Shown here: positions 41,465 through 51,032 of the stretch, in pieces | Position numbering within the stretch: the first letter of the stretch is position 1 | Layout of the letters: every line of letters begins with the position of its first letter | From: Cordylochernes scorpioides | Lineage: Eukaryota > Arthropoda > Arachnida > Pseudoscorpiones > Chernetidae | DNA length: 64,000 nt | Direction: 5' to 3' | Assembly: GCA_030710605.1 (NCBI GenBank) | Contig: CP092877.1 | Coordinates: 73,655,970 to 73,719,969, forward strand | Translations under genes and position numbers: made by a program | The notes under the pieces: generated by a model | The model's input: the letters and a program-made list of their open reading frames with translations, nothing else | What the model was told of the DNA's origin: nothing | Database searches by the model: none

Positions 41465-43805
41465 GGTAGGCAATCCACCCAATGACACCATCAAATTAAC
41501 TTTGGACTTGTATCTGACCCAGGACCTACCATGTACCTTTCTCATTGAACCAGACGCAGGTTCGAACATATTGCCGTATCATTTATACAATAGATTAAAA
41601 GCACAACTCCCCAATTTAAGTATTAAAAAACCTTCCCTTGATCTATCCCCCCTAAATAGTTTTACGAAAATAATAGGACATTTAACTTTCCCTCTGACAA
41701 TAGGCCAAATAACCCGTAGAGAGAACTTCCACGTGGTAAATGCATCCTTGCCATTTGGAGTTCTAACCTTAAAAACCCTTTATCAGTATAAATTAAAACT
41801 AAATTATAATCGCGGCACTATTTTCCAACTTGGCGTCCCATTGTCTAATACTATCTACCACTTTAAACATGTGTCAAATGAATGCAAGCACGGGCTAGGC
41901 CAAAACCTGTTCCAAAGGACTCGCACAGCACCCAAAGCTTTCACACGTGGAAACCCTTGCCTGCATTCATTGCCCAAACCCCAAATATTTACATGCCACC
42001 ATTATAATCTCACACCACACAACTTTTCACTCAACCCAATTACCAGTACTATATGCCCACAACATGTAAAGCCACCACGACTCCAACCTACAATTCCAAT
42101 AATGCCCAAAAAAGTGTCCGTACACCGACACAGCTCACCCACTTACCACACAAAATCCACACATGACCATACTTCGCAACGCCAGAAACACGCAAATGTA
42201 CCTCACAACACACGCAACACGCACGCCAAAAGACAACAACAACGACAAACAAGCGCATGCACAACCGTTAAGAATAATACGATCATCCCGTCTACACAAA
42301 ACATAGAAAAAATTCACGCCACCAAACAACCACACAATCGAAAAACCTTGCGATCTTTCCTAAAAGCTGTGAACGCCTATAAAGAGTTCATTCCGGACCA
42401 CGCCCGCTTGCGGACGCCACTTGTCAACCTTCTAAAAAAGGATGTCATGTGGGTCTGGGATGACGAATGCCAGAAAGCGTTCACTAACCTGAAAGAAAAC
42501 CTTACCACACACCCCACATTACACCTTTACCAGGAAGGTCTGCCATGCCAGGTGTACTATAATACCTCAACATTCAGCATTACAGGCGTTCTTAAACAAG
42601 TCTACCCTGATGGGAAGACATACACCGTTCAACATTTCAGCCGATCTCTACGTAGTCACGAGCGAAATTATTCAGACTTGGAACTACAATGCCTAGCCAT
42701 TGTGGAAAGTGTGGATAATTTCCGCACCTGTCTAATGGACAGAAAGTTTACAATATTTTCTGACCATCCCGCATTGCAGTGGTTGAAAGAGATCAAAGCT
42801 CCGTCAGGCAGATTGTTTCGATGGAGGTTAAGATTGTCAAGATACGAATATGAGGTCCGTAGCATAAATGGAGTACAACAATATGAAACGGGCGTTGTAA
42901 CTCGTATCCCATTTTGTGGCTTTCTAGATGCGCCACTCATAAAGAACCAACAATCTTCTCCACCGGGAAAATCCCGCGTGACTATGGACCCCAATAAACT
43001 GCGCACCGTCTCCCGAAAAGGAGTACTTAAAACTATAGTCCCAAATTCATTTACAACCAGACTTCTTAAGTCCGTACACACACAACACCACCACCCAAAC
43101 ATCTCCAAGATGACGAGACTCATCTCAGCACAATATTATTGGCAGAACATGACACAAGACATCGCAAAACAGGTGAAAACCTGCCCCACCTGCCGATTCG
43201 CTAGAAGAATCGATGAATACAAACAACCTGCACGTAAAAATACCGACACAGGTACCCAAACAAAACAAAATTCGTACATAAAGCACAGCGTACACACAAC
43301 ACAAACAATGCCAAAATTACCACATCCACGTCAGAGAAACGATCTCACGTCTCAACCTAAACCAATTACCGCCGACATATCTCTAATAAAACCATTGACG
43401 ATCAAGCAGGAGAACTGTAAACCTGACAACCAATCCAATCATATCACACCACTCCCTAAAGATATCAAACAGGAGAACTGCGAACCTACCAATCATTTAA
43501 ATTCTATAATTAATAAGGTTCAAGCAAATAGTTCAGAGTCCCCAGTTACAAAAATGTGGACGAACATGGGGCAATATCCTATCTTTCATCTGATTTTTAT
43601 CCTTTGTTTATTAGTTCTACCGTACAACTGTATTCCAATTTTATTCATTAAATACTTGTTTATCTATGCTATGCCCGATCAGAAAATCTTCGAACTACAA
43701 GAGGCAGTTTTTCATTGTGGACAAGCATTTATAAAACTCCTCATAATTTTAGGAACCATCTTCGCAGAAAACCTAAATAAACTCCGAAGAGATAACAGTA
43801 GCTGA
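41445..43805 (+). CDS. E2 pol-like open frame lacking RT palm and IN core
   Basis: The frame enters from the gag overlap (WRLFETKVGNPPND); residues below count from TTG at 41502. A retropepsin-like start has FLIEPDAGSNILP, with DAG (18-20) where DTG/DSG is usual. Residues 110-280 are low-complexity, rich in H, T, P, N and Q, where reverse transcriptase with YVDD should be; none is seen. From 283 the RT connection and RNase H of Ty3/gypsy appear (SFLKAVNAYKEFIPDHARLR, then VYYNTSTFSITGVL, SDLELQCLAIV, FSDHPALQWL). N354 replaces the first catalytic Asp, E394 and D421 remain, and the final ADALSR-type Asp is lost. An integrase HHCC finger follows (H526, H530, C561, C564), but no DDE core. The C-terminus has two hydrophobic segments (about 690-722 and 741-754). 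The frame is uninterrupted for 2.3 kb. Confidence 0.85.
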   Translation, partial: WRLFETKVGNPPNDTIKLTLDLYLTQDLPCTFLIEPDAGSNILPYHLYNRLKAQLPNLSIKKPSLDLSPLNSFTKIIGHLTFPLTIGQITRRENFHVVNASLPFGVLTLKTLYQYKLKLNYNRGTIFQLGVPLSNTIYHFKHVSNECKHGLGQNLFQRTRTAPKAFTRGNPCLHSLPKPQIFTCHHYNLTPHNFSLNPITSTICPQHVKPPRLQPTIPIMPKKVSVHRHSSPTYHTKSTHDHTSQRQKHANVPHNTRNTHAKRQQQRQTSACTTVKNNTIIPSTQNIEKIHATKQPHNRKTLRSFLKAVNAYKEFIPDHARLRTPLVNLLKKDVMWVWDDECQKAFTNLKENLTTHPTLHLYQEGLPCQVYYNTSTFSITGVLKQVYPDGKTYTVQHFSRSLRSHERNYSDLELQCLAIVESVDNFRTCLMDRKFTIFSDHPALQWLKEIKAPSGRLFRWRLRLSRYEYEVRSINGVQQYETGVVTRIPFCGFLDAPLIKNQQSSPPGKSRVTMDPNKLRTVSRKGVLKTIVPNSFTTRLLKSVHTQHHHPNISKMTRLISAQYYWQNMTQDIAKQVKTCPTCRFARRIDEYKQPARKNTDTGTQTKQNSYIKHSVHTTQTMPKLPHPRQRNDLTSQPKPITADISLIKPLTIKQENCKPDNQSNHITPLPKDIKQENCEPTNHLNSIINKVQANSSESPVTKMWTNMGQYPIFHLIFILCLLVLPYNCIPILFIKYLFIYAMPDQKIFELQEAVFHCGQAFIKLLIILGTIFAENLNKLRRDNSS

Positions 43806-45734
43806 AAAGATGACCAAACAATGTCGGAGAAACCACGCTCCAAAAACAAGCCCCGAGCCACACCCCAAAATAAATAGACGGGGGATAAATTGGGAATCAC
43901 CCCGGGGAGGGACTTTGTTTCTCCACATCGCCCCCTGCTTCCGGTTTCTAATTACCGTGGGGCCCCTCGACCAACAGCTGAATTGAGGTCAACTGTGGGC
44001 TTCTCTAAGTGTCGTTCAGTTTGGATCCCAATACGAGCTACATATCGACTTTTACAAAAAACATAGTTCAATTATATTCTCACAAGAAACTTAAGACACA
44101 CAGACACTCCAAATGAGTTCACATTTCTATTCTTTTATTCTTTTAAAGACTTCCAAACTTTACATTTTTCACACTAGGCACAAATTCCACCTACGCGTAG
44201 ACATCCCAGACCTTAGGATCTTGACAACACATAGAATTCGTTTCACACATTTCTTACACAAAAACTTCTAACATTTTTTCACAACACACACAAAGACAAA
44301 AAGTTACACATAATTGAGCAAGTAAAACATTTATAGGGCAAAATGGAACAATCAATACATTTAGATCAGGGCATGTAGATACCAAAGGGTTCCAACCAAT
44401 ACATCTTATTTTTCATATCAATCATTTTATTATTTTCTCTCAATTAAAAGTTAAATATTTAATCAATTTATCAATTTATTCAACTTATTACCACTTTTTA
44501 TCATTAATTATCATTTTTTTTTCCCAATTATTTTATATTATCATTTTTATTTATCAATTATCATTCTATTTACCACTTGACTTATATTGTCACAACTCAA
44601 TTATCAACGAAAACACTGGTTTTCGATTAAACTAAAAACATTAAATCACCCTTTATTGTTGAAACCTTTTTATTTTTCATTTTTCTTTTTTTTCAAGCAC
44701 TCAACTTTGATTTCGCTCAAAAAACTTTTATTTTATTTTTATTTTTGATTTCTCAAAAGCCCTAATAAAATTCCCTCGGTCTCCATTCCCAATTCCGAGC
44801 TAGAATATAATTAGGCAATTTTCCTTTTTTTTCTCACCACGCACCAAGCATTCACTTTGATTTCGTTCAACTCTTATTTTTATTTTTATTTTGATTTCTC
44901 AAAAGACCTAATGAAAACCCCTTCGATTTCATTCCCAATCTCAAGTAGGATAGTAATTAGGCAATTCTTTTTTTTTTTTTCACCAACGCAACAAAGCATT
45001 TTCTCTTTTTTTTCATACAACAAGGCTTTTTCTTTTTTTTTGTGCAACCAAGCCTTCACTTTGATTTCATTCAACTTTTATTTTTATCTTATTTTATTTT
45101 GATTTCTCAAAAGACCTAATAGAATTCCTTCGATTTCATTCCCAATCTCGAATAGAATATGGTTAGGCATTTTTCCTTTTTTTTTCTCACCACTCAACCA
45201 AACACATTCAATTTTGATTTCATTCAACTATTCTTATTTCATTTTGTTTTGATTTCAAAGCACCTTATGAAATTTCCTCGATTCCTTTTTCTCAGAATTC
45301 GAGCAAAAAAGTAACTAAGCAGTTGTCTTTGTCACCATGCAACAAAATATTTTTCTTTTTCAACCAAACACATTCAATTTTGATTTCATTCAACTATTTT
45401 ATATTATTTTTATTTGATTTCAAAAGCCTTAATAGAACTCCCTCGAATTCATTTCTTAACTCGAGTAGAATTCGTTTAGGCGCATTTTCCTTTTTTTTGC
45501 CCACTATGTACCATAACATTCATTGATTTCTTACAATTAAAAAATTTTTGATTTCTATTAATTATACTCAACCTATATCATCAACACCATTCTATTTTAC
45601 TTTTATATTACCAGCAATGTTTGTATATAGCCCCTCCATACCCACAACTAATTTTCCCACAAAATTATTTTTCACTTTACAGAATTCTCTCAGGCTAACC
45701 CCTTCTTGAATTCTTCACATGTAGGGGGCGCATC
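43806..45734 (+). repeat. E2 3' non-coding region with tandem repeats
   Basis: 44690-45500 contains about five degenerate units of 140-165 bp sharing TTTGATTTCATTCAACT, CCTAATAGAATTCC and CGATTTCATTCCCAATCTC, each ending in a long T-run. 43806-44690 has no recognised feature. Confidence 0.75.
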
Positions 45735-46645
45735 TGTCATAATTTGTATATAATTAAATGCAACCCCGACCCACTATGTATGTATCATGTATGATTTTCA
45801 AAGACTTAATAAAGAACAAGGTAACTGGAGGAAAGAAAGTAACAAAAGATATAGGAAGTAAGACTAAAGCTGGCACGACTATTTTGGCACCCCTGTGTCA
45901 ACATTGCAGGGGCAGAGACCGGGCGTCTCTAGTGACCGCAGAAGTTATTTTAGCCAAGATTCACTCAATACTTCCTGACAAACAAGACGTGTCGAGTGAC
46001 CAGAAGTTATAAAAGTTTGAGAGATATCCAGTACTTCCGGCAAAAACAGGACGTGTCTAATATCCTTCGAAACTATAAGCGTCAAGACACCAAACACTTC
46101 CTGACGAAATCAGATATACCAGGCAGGGCACAGCTTTCACCAAAGGAAGCCGCCGGCCTATCAGAAGATAGCACCTTAAGTAGGTCAACCAATAGGGAAA
46201 GATCATGTGAGATCTCTCAACCAATCAGAGAGAAACTGACTCGTGGTGTTAAATCGAAAGACAAGAATGGTTAGTAGTGATTTAGCTTCCAAGAAGGTGA
46301 CATCTGCTCTAGACCTCTCTCCCTCTGCTCATCCCACAGCTAAGTACAATCACCGCCATGTGATCAACTAATTAATAAGTCAAATCGCTCAGTTCTTCTC
46401 AAGCTTTCTTTCCTCCAACCCGTTGCCTTATATTTCCAAACTCAATCACGTGTCCTGATTATTCCTAACTGTGTGCTTCACTTACCACTCAACGACTGCG
46501 CTTCAACCAATCCTCACCATTCAAATCCAACAACAAGGAACCCCGCAACGATATTGCCACAGAACGGTTAAGTCGACAGGATTCTACAACAGTGTAATAC
46601 ATCAAATATTACAGTGATATAACAACAATTTGGCATCATATTACA
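45735..46645 (+). repeat. E2 3' LTR
   Basis: 911 bp, the same length as the 5' LTR, and I found no difference on reading. This implies very recent insertion. Confidence 0.9.
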
Positions 46646-46649
46646 TATA

Positions 46650-46740
46650 TATGTTTTAATACCTTGATAAAGGTTGGCGTTCAGCCAACTGAAATATTGG
46701 TAAAATAAATGATATTTTGATCCAATATATGCCTTTTTAA
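46650..46740. mobile_element. MITE family A half copy
   Basis: CCTTGATAAAGGTTGGCGTT, CAACTGAAATATTGG and CCAATATATGCCTTTTT, one arm only, directly after E2. Confidence 0.65.
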
Positions 46741-47308
46741 TAATAATAATAAAGTATATATATAGTAATTTGCATAAGTATAAATATTCTACATTATTAT
46801 TTTTTAATTCACGAGTGTGTGTTTTACATATAAAATGTTTATTATTAAAATAGATATGCAAATCAGTTATATTCACGCCTTTTTCTATGTCCACTCAAAT
46901 AACTAATGAATTTCTCCATTATTTCCTCTGTGTTTGGGTACTTCACCATATTGGAATAAAGGAAAATATTAATTTGTAAAAAGGGGGGGGGGGGGAGTTT
47001 CTATTCTTTGAATAAATATAAAATTATAAAATTCTGTTTTTGGAAAAAAATCCAATTACCAAGATTGAATAAGTTCCTATATTTCTACATGCTGTTATAA
47101 ATTAATTGGAGATAGTTATTTAAAATAAACCTTTCTCATGTTTATGTTTATATAGGGAATAGTTAATCAGATATATTATAATTAATTAATATTTTATCTT
47201 TAAAAACATCCCGTGACGATTATGTTTAACAGTATAAATTATAGACAGTATATTTTACATGAAATATATTTATATTAGACACACACGCACATATACATAT
47301 ATATATAT
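46741..47308. other. Unassigned AT-rich spacer
   Basis: Contains 13 G at 46983-46995 and a short TA tract near 47298. A minus-strand frame at 46568-46894 crosses the LTR and MITE and is not a gene. Confidence 0.4.
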
Positions 47309-47458
47309 ATATGAAAAAAATACAATAGAAAAAAATAAATGATAAGTGGGTCAGGTGCTCATGTACACATGTGCTCGTGGTCAGGAGATGCCTTCTTTAT
47401 TTTTAATATCAACACCTGACCCACTGATCTTTTATTTTTTTCAATTGTTTTTTCATGT
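47309..47458. mobile_element. MITE fold-back (outer arms of family B composite)
   Basis: TATGAAAAAAATACAATAG and GATAAGTGGGTCAGGTG at the left are inverted at the right (CACCTGACCCACTGATC, CAATTGTTTTTTCAT). Between them is a family B end (GTGGTCAGGAGATGCCTTC). TTTTTAATATCAACACC near 47407 is an uninterrupted version of the site hit by the Helitron at 51389. Confidence 0.75.
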
Positions 47459-47888
47459 ATTAAGCGTCTTTACGCAAATTTGGCCTTAAATACCCATTTC
47501 TTGATTTCTCTGGAAGCCATTGGGACCAAAAATCTTTTTGGTCGCAGTGGTTACAGCCTACTCCATGCTGACGAGCGCCAACAGCGCGAAACGCGTTCGT
47601 GGATGGCTTTTCTTGATTTATCAAGACATTGAGTTGGCCAAATATTACGGAGCAAGCTAAATAAACGTTTACTTTATTTTTTCTCCACTAGATGGCGCTC
47701 TGCCATCTAAAAAGCACATGTGCTTGTGGTCAGGAGATGCCTTCTTTATTTTTAATATATATATATATGAAAAAAATACACAATAAAAAAAGGTCAGTCG
47801 TTTGTTATTAAAATAAAAAAGGCATATCCTGACCACACTCTGTCATCAAAAGGTTCATGTGAATGTGGTCAGGATATGCCTTTTTTGA

Positions 47889-47898
<10 letters not shown>
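47459..47898. mobile_element. MITE family B half copy and short hairpin
   Basis: 47500-47755 has the GC-rich core (ACGAGCGCCAACAGCGCGAA) and terminus GTGGTCAGGAGATGCC. 47808-47895 is a separate hairpin with GGCATATCCTGACCACA and its inverse as arms. Confidence 0.7.
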
Positions 47899-47918
<20 letters not shown>

Positions 47919-47919
<1 letters not shown>

Positions 47920-48213
47920 GTCATAATATATACTCTTCCTGGAATAATAAAACAAACCTACAGCCAACCCAGAGAGAGATGGGCAGCTAAAGGGTGTCAC
48001 TTTAGACATCACGACATTCCAAAGGGGCTCCTGGGGTACGTCACTCAACACCTCGGGACTTTGGACACAGTTGGTGATTGTGTGCGACACGTTAGGGCGT
48101 TCAGCGGTGGCAGCCCCCTCGCGCTCCCTCTCTCTCTCGGATTGCCTGGGTCCCATATTCCAAATCGTGGTGTCCTTATTTCTCTTTCCCCACATTATTA
48201 ATATATTGTCACA
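47919..48213 (+). mobile_element. Solo LTR, 295 bp (short form)
   Basis: Starts TGTCATAATATATACTCTTC and ends ATATTGTCACA, inside a TA microsatellite. AATAATAAAACAAAC supplies an AATAAA signal. The same family occurs at 52155 but with a 26-bp longer 3' end. The 112-codon plus-strand frame through the TA tract is not a gene. Confidence 0.8.
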
Positions 48214-48390
48214 TATTTATATGTGGTATACAGGTTATGTCTTTTGTCTCAATTTGCCAACACTGGTGTTGTAGCTAATTCTTCATCATTGCTAGTAATG
48301 TATATTTACTACGGTGATGCAAGCATGACATCCTTTTGATGCATATTTAAAGGGAGATGTGCCTCTTCTGGTACATATGTGAAAAACAAT
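48214..48390. other. Unassigned spacer
   Basis: Ends with GTGAAAAACAAT, the left target duplication of the next element. Confidence 0.5.
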
Positions 48391-48688
48391 AGTATGACTT
48401 GTTCCATTATATGTATGTTCCATATGTAAATACCTGTTTTTTTCCTCTTTTCGCTCTCCACTTCTTCCATTCAAATTTCCATAATTTTTTTTTTCCAGAT
48501 CCATATTCTTATTTTCCATAGGATTATTCAAATAATAATCTGTATATATCTATCATGTGTATATAATATTTCTCCATTTTTGCCCCTTTGTATATTTCCC
48601 ACTTTCATAGGTTTCTCCGTCTTGTAACCCCTAAGGAGAATCCTCTGTAAGACCTGTGTGTCTTAATAAAGTTTTTTTGTGTATGTGT
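48391..48688 (+). mobile_element. L2-like 3' end, strongly truncated
   Basis: GTGAAAAACAAT at 48379-48390 and 48689-48700 is a 12-bp target duplication. The 298-bp insert ends AAGAC-CTGTGT-GTCTT, AATAAAGTT and a (TG)n tail. It has no coding part. Confidence 0.85.
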
Positions 48689-48700
48689 GTGAAAAACAAT

Positions 48701-49322
48701 GGTACAAATGTGATATTGTACTGGGATAAGGCGAATAAATTAAGAAAAAATGGAGGCATCTCCTTATTGTGTTCTTAGAGAGGTACCACTCCCTTTAATT
48801 ACGCATCAGAACTATATGCATTATGTTCATCCTCCTAGTTCAGGCCATAGCCTGAAAACATGGTATACAGTTTGGCTTTCTGTCTGAATTTACCAAAACT
48901 GGTTTTATGTCTCATTCCTTATTATCATTTGTAAAGTTGTTTACTAGGGTAATAAATATAATGCATTGTTCTGTTGTATAATTAAATATCTAAAATGCAA
49001 ATATTTATTTTTTAAAACGTATATTTTATTTCCATTCATTGACTGTTCTACATTTTTTTACCATAGATTTAGAAAATAACACTTTTTAAATTGTTGTAAA
49101 TATGTATAGTTACCTATCTTTTTTTTTAAATCACGAATATAGAATTCATTTTATAAATTCTATAAAATTATGATAAATATTTAATGCATAATTTGCTTTA
49201 AGTAATTGAAAATAAAAACTTACTTGATAAGTAAATAACTATCTTTCCTTTTTCACGAGTACACCTTCAATTCTCTATCTTTTCAACATGAAAACATTAT
49301 AATCATAACATATATATATATA
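48701..49322. repeat. Spacer with interspersed block E, diverged
   Basis: 48840-48925 (CAGGCCATAGCCTGAAAACA, GTCTGAATTTACCAAAACTG) resembles 29640-29690. The remainder is AT-rich and unassigned. Confidence 0.4.
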
Positions 49323-49522
49323 TTTAATTTTAAAAAGTCATATATTGGTTCAAAAAAATAATTTATTTTACCAATATTTCAGCTGGCTGAACGCCAACCT
49401 TTATCAAGGTGTTATAACATTTTAGTGTTTATAACACCTTGATAAAGGTTGGCGTTCAGCCAGCTGAAATATTGGTAAAATAAATTATTTTTTGGATCCA
49501 ATATATGTCTTTTTAATTAAAG
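49323..49522. mobile_element. MITE family A, full fold-back
   Basis: Arms of about 95 bp meet at GTTATAACATTTTAGTGTTTATAAC-type centre bases. They carry ATTTTACCAATATTTC, AGCTGGCTGAACGCC and AACCTTTATCAAGGTG. Confidence 0.88.
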
Positions 49523-49571
49523 ATTTATCTATGGATTGCTCTATTTTCAATATATATATATAATAAAAAAA

Positions 49572-49660
49572 GGGGGGGGGGATGGCATCTCTTTATCGTG
49601 CAACTGAAAGTTGCTGATGGTTTGCGTCATCTATCGGAACATATAATATATTTGATGATA
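49572..49660. mobile_element. Ten-G run and MITE B-related fragment
   Basis: GGGGGGGGGG followed by GGCATCTCTTTATCGTGCAA and GTCATCTATCGGAAC, as at 34785. Confidence 0.5.
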
Positions 49661-49747
49661 TTATTGAAAAGAAACACATTGCCAGTAAATTTATTTGTGA
49701 CAATTTATATAGATAGATGGCATTTGAATGTATAAACATATATATGA

Positions 49748-49978
49748 ATTTTAAAAATAAGGCCTATTTTGGATTTTAATACGATTATTTATTAATCCGA
49801 TATTTCGATGGATCAATCTTCCATCTTTTACGAGGTGTTTTGCCGTGAAGCACGCAGCAGGTCACGTGCCCCAGGTGAGCCACTACACCTCGTAAAAGAT
49901 GGAAGATTGATCCATCGAAATATCGGATTAATAAATAATCGTATTAAAATCCAAAATAGGCCTTATTTTAAAATATAA
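49748..49978. mobile_element. MITE family G, full fold-back
   Basis: Nearly perfect inverted arms of about 90 bp (AAATAAGGCCTATTTTGGAT, CCGATATTTCGATGGATCAA, ATCTTTTACGAGGTGT). The central spacer of about 45 bp is GC-rich (GCACGCAGCAGGTCACGTGC). It has the same layout as family A with unrelated sequence. Confidence 0.88.
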
Positions 49979-50895
49979 ATGTATTATGGATTGCTTTATA
50001 TTCAGAATATATATGAATATACAACGTGTTGTATATATAATAAATAAAGAAGAATAAATATTTTAGAATTTCAAATTACTTTCTGAATCCTATTAAAAAT
50101 GCAAAATAAAAACCATTCGTGGTCAAAAATAATTAAAATAATAATCAGTGACAATAAATGTTTTTATAGCTAAATTATTTTCGATAATATTAAGGAACAT
50201 TTTAAAATAAAAACCTATATATATTTATATAATATTATCTTATTTTGAATAAATAATAAAAAAAAAAACGACCTAAAAGATATTTAAAATGAATATAAAC
50301 AATGACTTTAATTTTATTCATCTTACAGAAGAAAAAAAAAATCAATTTTCTTTGATCTATACCTCCTTTTTAATAATACGGACATAATAAAAAAAAAAGG
50401 AGAAAGAGAGGGCTCAATGAAAACCTTTATGGGTTTTTAATATGCAACGGTGTTATGGAAAAATGGAGATCAGTAATGCAAATTAAAATGTAATTATGGG
50501 AAATGTTGGGACACATAAAAATACTTGCTATAGTAAAAGGGCTTAAATGCTTAGTTCTATTAAATAAATGATGGTTAGTGGGAAGGCAAAACATCCCCGT
50601 TCTGTGAATTCCATTAAAAATTTGCATTTTTTTGTCTATAATAATATTAAAATGAAGTTAATCAACGTAAAGAATTCGTTAATTTGATTGGTCGTATAAT
50701 TATGACGTCATTTTACCACGCCCCAATTTTGAGAATTAGCTATTAGTTTAATGATATACGTTTTATGCAAATTTAATAAGCTTTTATAAAGTGTGCTTGT
50801 TAAGTTAGCTGTAATTTCTACTTAGTAATATTTGAATGGTTTATTAACATATGTGAGAATATAATAAAATAATAATAATAATAATAATAAATATA
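49979..50895. other. Unassigned AT-rich spacer
   Basis: No gene or repeat recognised; several A-runs, and a (TAA)n run near 50870. Confidence 0.4.
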
Positions 50896-50899
50896 TATA

Positions 50900-51015
50900 T
50901 ATAAATTAAAAGGCATATTTTGGATCTAAAATAAAATAAACAATTTATTTAATATAAAAATGCCAATATTTCAATAAGCTATACGCCTAACTTCATCAGG
51001 GCGTTTCTTGTTTTT
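50900..51015. mobile_element. MITE A-like half element
   Basis: AAAAGGCATATTTTGGATC, GCCAATATTTCAATAAGC and TATACGCCTAACTTCATCAG give one arm with the layout of families A and G. The inverse arm is missing. Confidence 0.55.
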
Positions 51016-51032
51016 AAACTGCATATATACGT

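Larger units (their letters stand above)
40033..46645 (+). mobile_element. LTR retrotransposon E2, young and non-autonomous
   Basis: Two 911-bp LTRs (40033-40943 and 45735-46645) that look identical by eye flank a 4.8-kb interior, with TATA at 40029-40032 and 46646-46649. GTAAGTCGACAGGATAA follows the 5' LTR (candidate primer-binding site) and AGGGGGCGCATC precedes the 3' LTR (candidate polypurine tract). The interior has a short gag-position frame, a 767-codon pol-like frame with key domains missing, and a long repeated 3' non-coding region. It lies 12 bp from E1 in the same TA-rich site. Confidence 0.92.

Noticed and set aside
47863-48201. 112- and 108-codon frames over the TA tract and solo LTR
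   Set aside because: They begin in the microsatellite and overlap on opposite strands. The LTR explains the sequence.
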